Source of the DNA: an uncultured Christensenellaceae bacterium | Lineage (GTDB): Bacteria > Bacillota > Clostridia > Christensenellales > CAG-314 | NCBI GenBank assembly: GCA_910587795.1 | Contig: CAJUNH010000008.1 | Coordinates: 1-64,000 of the forward strand | Direction: 5' to 3' | DNA: 64,000 bases | In this document: positions 62,991 through 64,000 of the stretch, piece by piece | Layout: each line of letters opens with the position of its first letter | Numbering within the stretch: the first letter of the stretch is position 1 | Translations under genes and position numbers: made by a program | Notes under the pieces: generated by a model | What the model was told of the DNA's origin: nothing | Seen by the model: only the letters and a program-made list of their open reading frames with translations | The model's database searches: none

Positions 62991-63818
62991 ATGGAAGATA
63001 AAAAATTTGCCGTTTTAATAGACGGCGATAATACAAGCAGTAAGGACATAGATACTATTATAAACGAGGTGGCAAAAGAGGGCATTATTACATATAAGCG
63101 TATGTACGGCGATTTAACTAAGCCGAATCTTGCTTCATGGAAAAACGTTTTGTTAAAGTATTCTATCACTCCGGTTCAGCAATATGCCTACACAACCGGC
63201 AAAAACGCTACCGATACGGCAATGATTATAGACGCAATGGATATTTTGTATACAGGCAAAGTAGACGGATTTTGCCTTGTTTCGTCCGATAGCGATTTTA
63301 CCCGTTTGGCGGTACGTCTGCGCGAGGCGGGAATGTTGGTTATAGGTATGGGCAAGCAGCAAACCCCCGAACCGTTTGTAAAGGCGTGCAGCATGTTTAA
63401 ATTTACAGACCTTATTTCGGCAAGTAAGGCTAAGGCGGAACAATTATCTGCAACCGTAGAACATGCAGACAGTAAGGAATCGGCAAAGACGCCTTTGGAG
63501 GATATACAAAAGTCCGTCGATACGCTGATTGACGAAAACGGCGACGACGACGGTTGGATTTTGGCAAGTACCGTAGGAACGTATATTCTTAATAAGTACA
63601 GTGATTTTGACAGCCGTAACTACGGGTTTAAAAAGATGATAGACTTGCTTAAAAGCTTAAGCTACGGTACAAGACTGTCTGCGGATAAAAGCACGTATTT
63701 TATTACAAAACGTACAACAGACACGTTAAGCGGTTATACCGATTTAGTACAACAGCCCGTAAAAAAGCAGCAGACAAAAAACACTAAATATCAAAAGAAA
63801 ATCGCTGCCAAAAAGTAA
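62991..63818 (+). CDS. NYN-domain ribonuclease-like protein with LOTUS domain
   Basis: A 275-residue protein. The N-terminal NYN (LabA/DUF88) PIN-like domain has acidic residues D11 and D13 in LIDGDN, D75-type in GKNATDTAMIIDAM and SSDSDF near 100. A linker leads to an OST-HTH/LOTUS domain (about 183-240, DGWILASTVGTYILNKY) and a basic Lys/Gln tail. RNA binding and cleavage are expected, but the target is unknown. GGAG precedes the ATG. It stands alone with its own promoter and terminator. Confidence 0.88.
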   Translation: MEDKKFAVLIDGDNTSSKDIDTIINEVAKEGIITYKRMYGDLTKPNLASWKNVLLKYSITPVQQYAYTTGKNATDTAMIIDAMDILYTGKVDGFCLVSSDSDFTRLAVRLREAGMLVIGMGKQQTPEPFVKACSMFKFTDLISASKAKAEQLSATVEHADSKESAKTPLEDIQKSVDTLIDENGDDDGWILASTVGTYILNKYSDFDSRNYGFKKMIDLLKSLSYGTRLSADKSTYFITKRTTDTLSGYTDLVQQPVKKQQTKNTKYQKKIAAKK

Positions 63819-63821
63819 TGT

Positions 63822-63852
63822 AAATATAAACGCGGTTAAGTTTATATTTTTT
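63822..63852 (+). terminator. Terminator after the NYN gene
   Basis: A perfect 10-bp AU-rich stem AAATATAAAC and GTTTATATTT with an 8-base loop, followed by TTT. Confidence 0.75.
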
Positions 63853-63920
63853 GCCTTGTCGTTTTTGACGGATATGTGCGGAAAATTTAAAAATAGACGG
63901 CAAAAAAGTATTTATAATCT

Positions 63921-63949
63921 TTGACATTTTTACAATATTGTGTTAATCT
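63921..63949 (+). promoter_or_regulatory. Candidate promoter of a gene beyond the window
   Basis: TTGACA (63921-63926), a 17-base spacer, TAATCT (63944-63949). No start codon with a ribosome binding site follows within the window. Confidence 0.4.
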
Positions 63950-64000
63950 ATATAAGCGTTAAGCGACAATGTAGAAGAATAAATTATTTTACCTACGGTT

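Noticed and set aside
1..64000. tRNA, rRNA, CRISPR arrays, insertion sequences, prophage
   Set aside because: I looked for T-loop sequences, repeat-spacer arrays, transposase or integrase motifs and found none.

Overview
The window looks like a chromosomal segment of an anaerobic, fermentative, low-to-moderate GC member of the Bacillota, probably an uncultured gut-type Clostridia lineage. The evidence is a SigH-type sigma factor in the Bacillus-like mrnC-rlmB-sigH order, RqcP, Obg and YhbY, strong AGGAGG-type ribosome binding sites, consensus sigma-A promoters, a six-gene Rnf operon, a PPi-type phosphofructokinase, and a huge MBG/InlB-repeat surface protein. I see no rRNA, tRNA, CRISPR array, insertion sequence or prophage.

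Layout. 1-12.4 kb: a giant surface protein whose reading frame is already open at the window edge, followed after 3 bases by a membrane protein with three InlB-type repeats. 12.8-20.2 kb: a DUF2804 gene, a GNAT acetyltransferase, then a collinear run mrnC-rlmB-sigH-dnaX-ybaB-recR-rqcP-ispDF. 20.6-27.3 kb: a ferritin-like protein, a glycosyltransferase, lower glycolysis (pgk, tpiA, gpmI) and secG. 27.5-31.3 kb: rnr, a small membrane protein, smpB and a P-loop kinase. 31.4-38.8 kb: rnfCDGEAB and a convergent PPi-phosphofructokinase. 39.1-42.1 kb: an overlapping trio of a YfbR-like nucleotidase, a degenerate ABC ATPase and an S41 protease. 42.1-49.9 kb: two divergent unknown genes, a cysteine desulfurase with a DUF3343 protein, nth, a GltD-like oxidoreductase, obgE, yhbY, a broken glgC remnant, a phosphodiesterase, and a tiny XRE repressor divergent from an unknown gene. 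50-56.6 kb: typA, glmS, a galactokinase-like gene, degV and marR. 56.6-62.6 kb: a probable structured RNA or long leader, then a cupin-XRE regulator and potABCD. 63-63.8 kb: a NYN-LOTUS protein.

How it fits together. Pgk, TpiA, GpmI and PPi-PFK give a glycolysis that can spend pyrophosphate in place of ATP, and Rnf couples ferredoxin and NAD to an ion gradient, the usual energy strategy of such anaerobes. The RNA quality-control set (RNase R, SmpB, RqcP, Mini-III, Obg, YhbY, TypA) is housekeeping. The least explained items are the giant surface protein pair, the degenerate ABC-protease module, the RnfG with two FMN-binding motifs, the leaderless XRE switch, and the 56.8-57.1 kb transcript.
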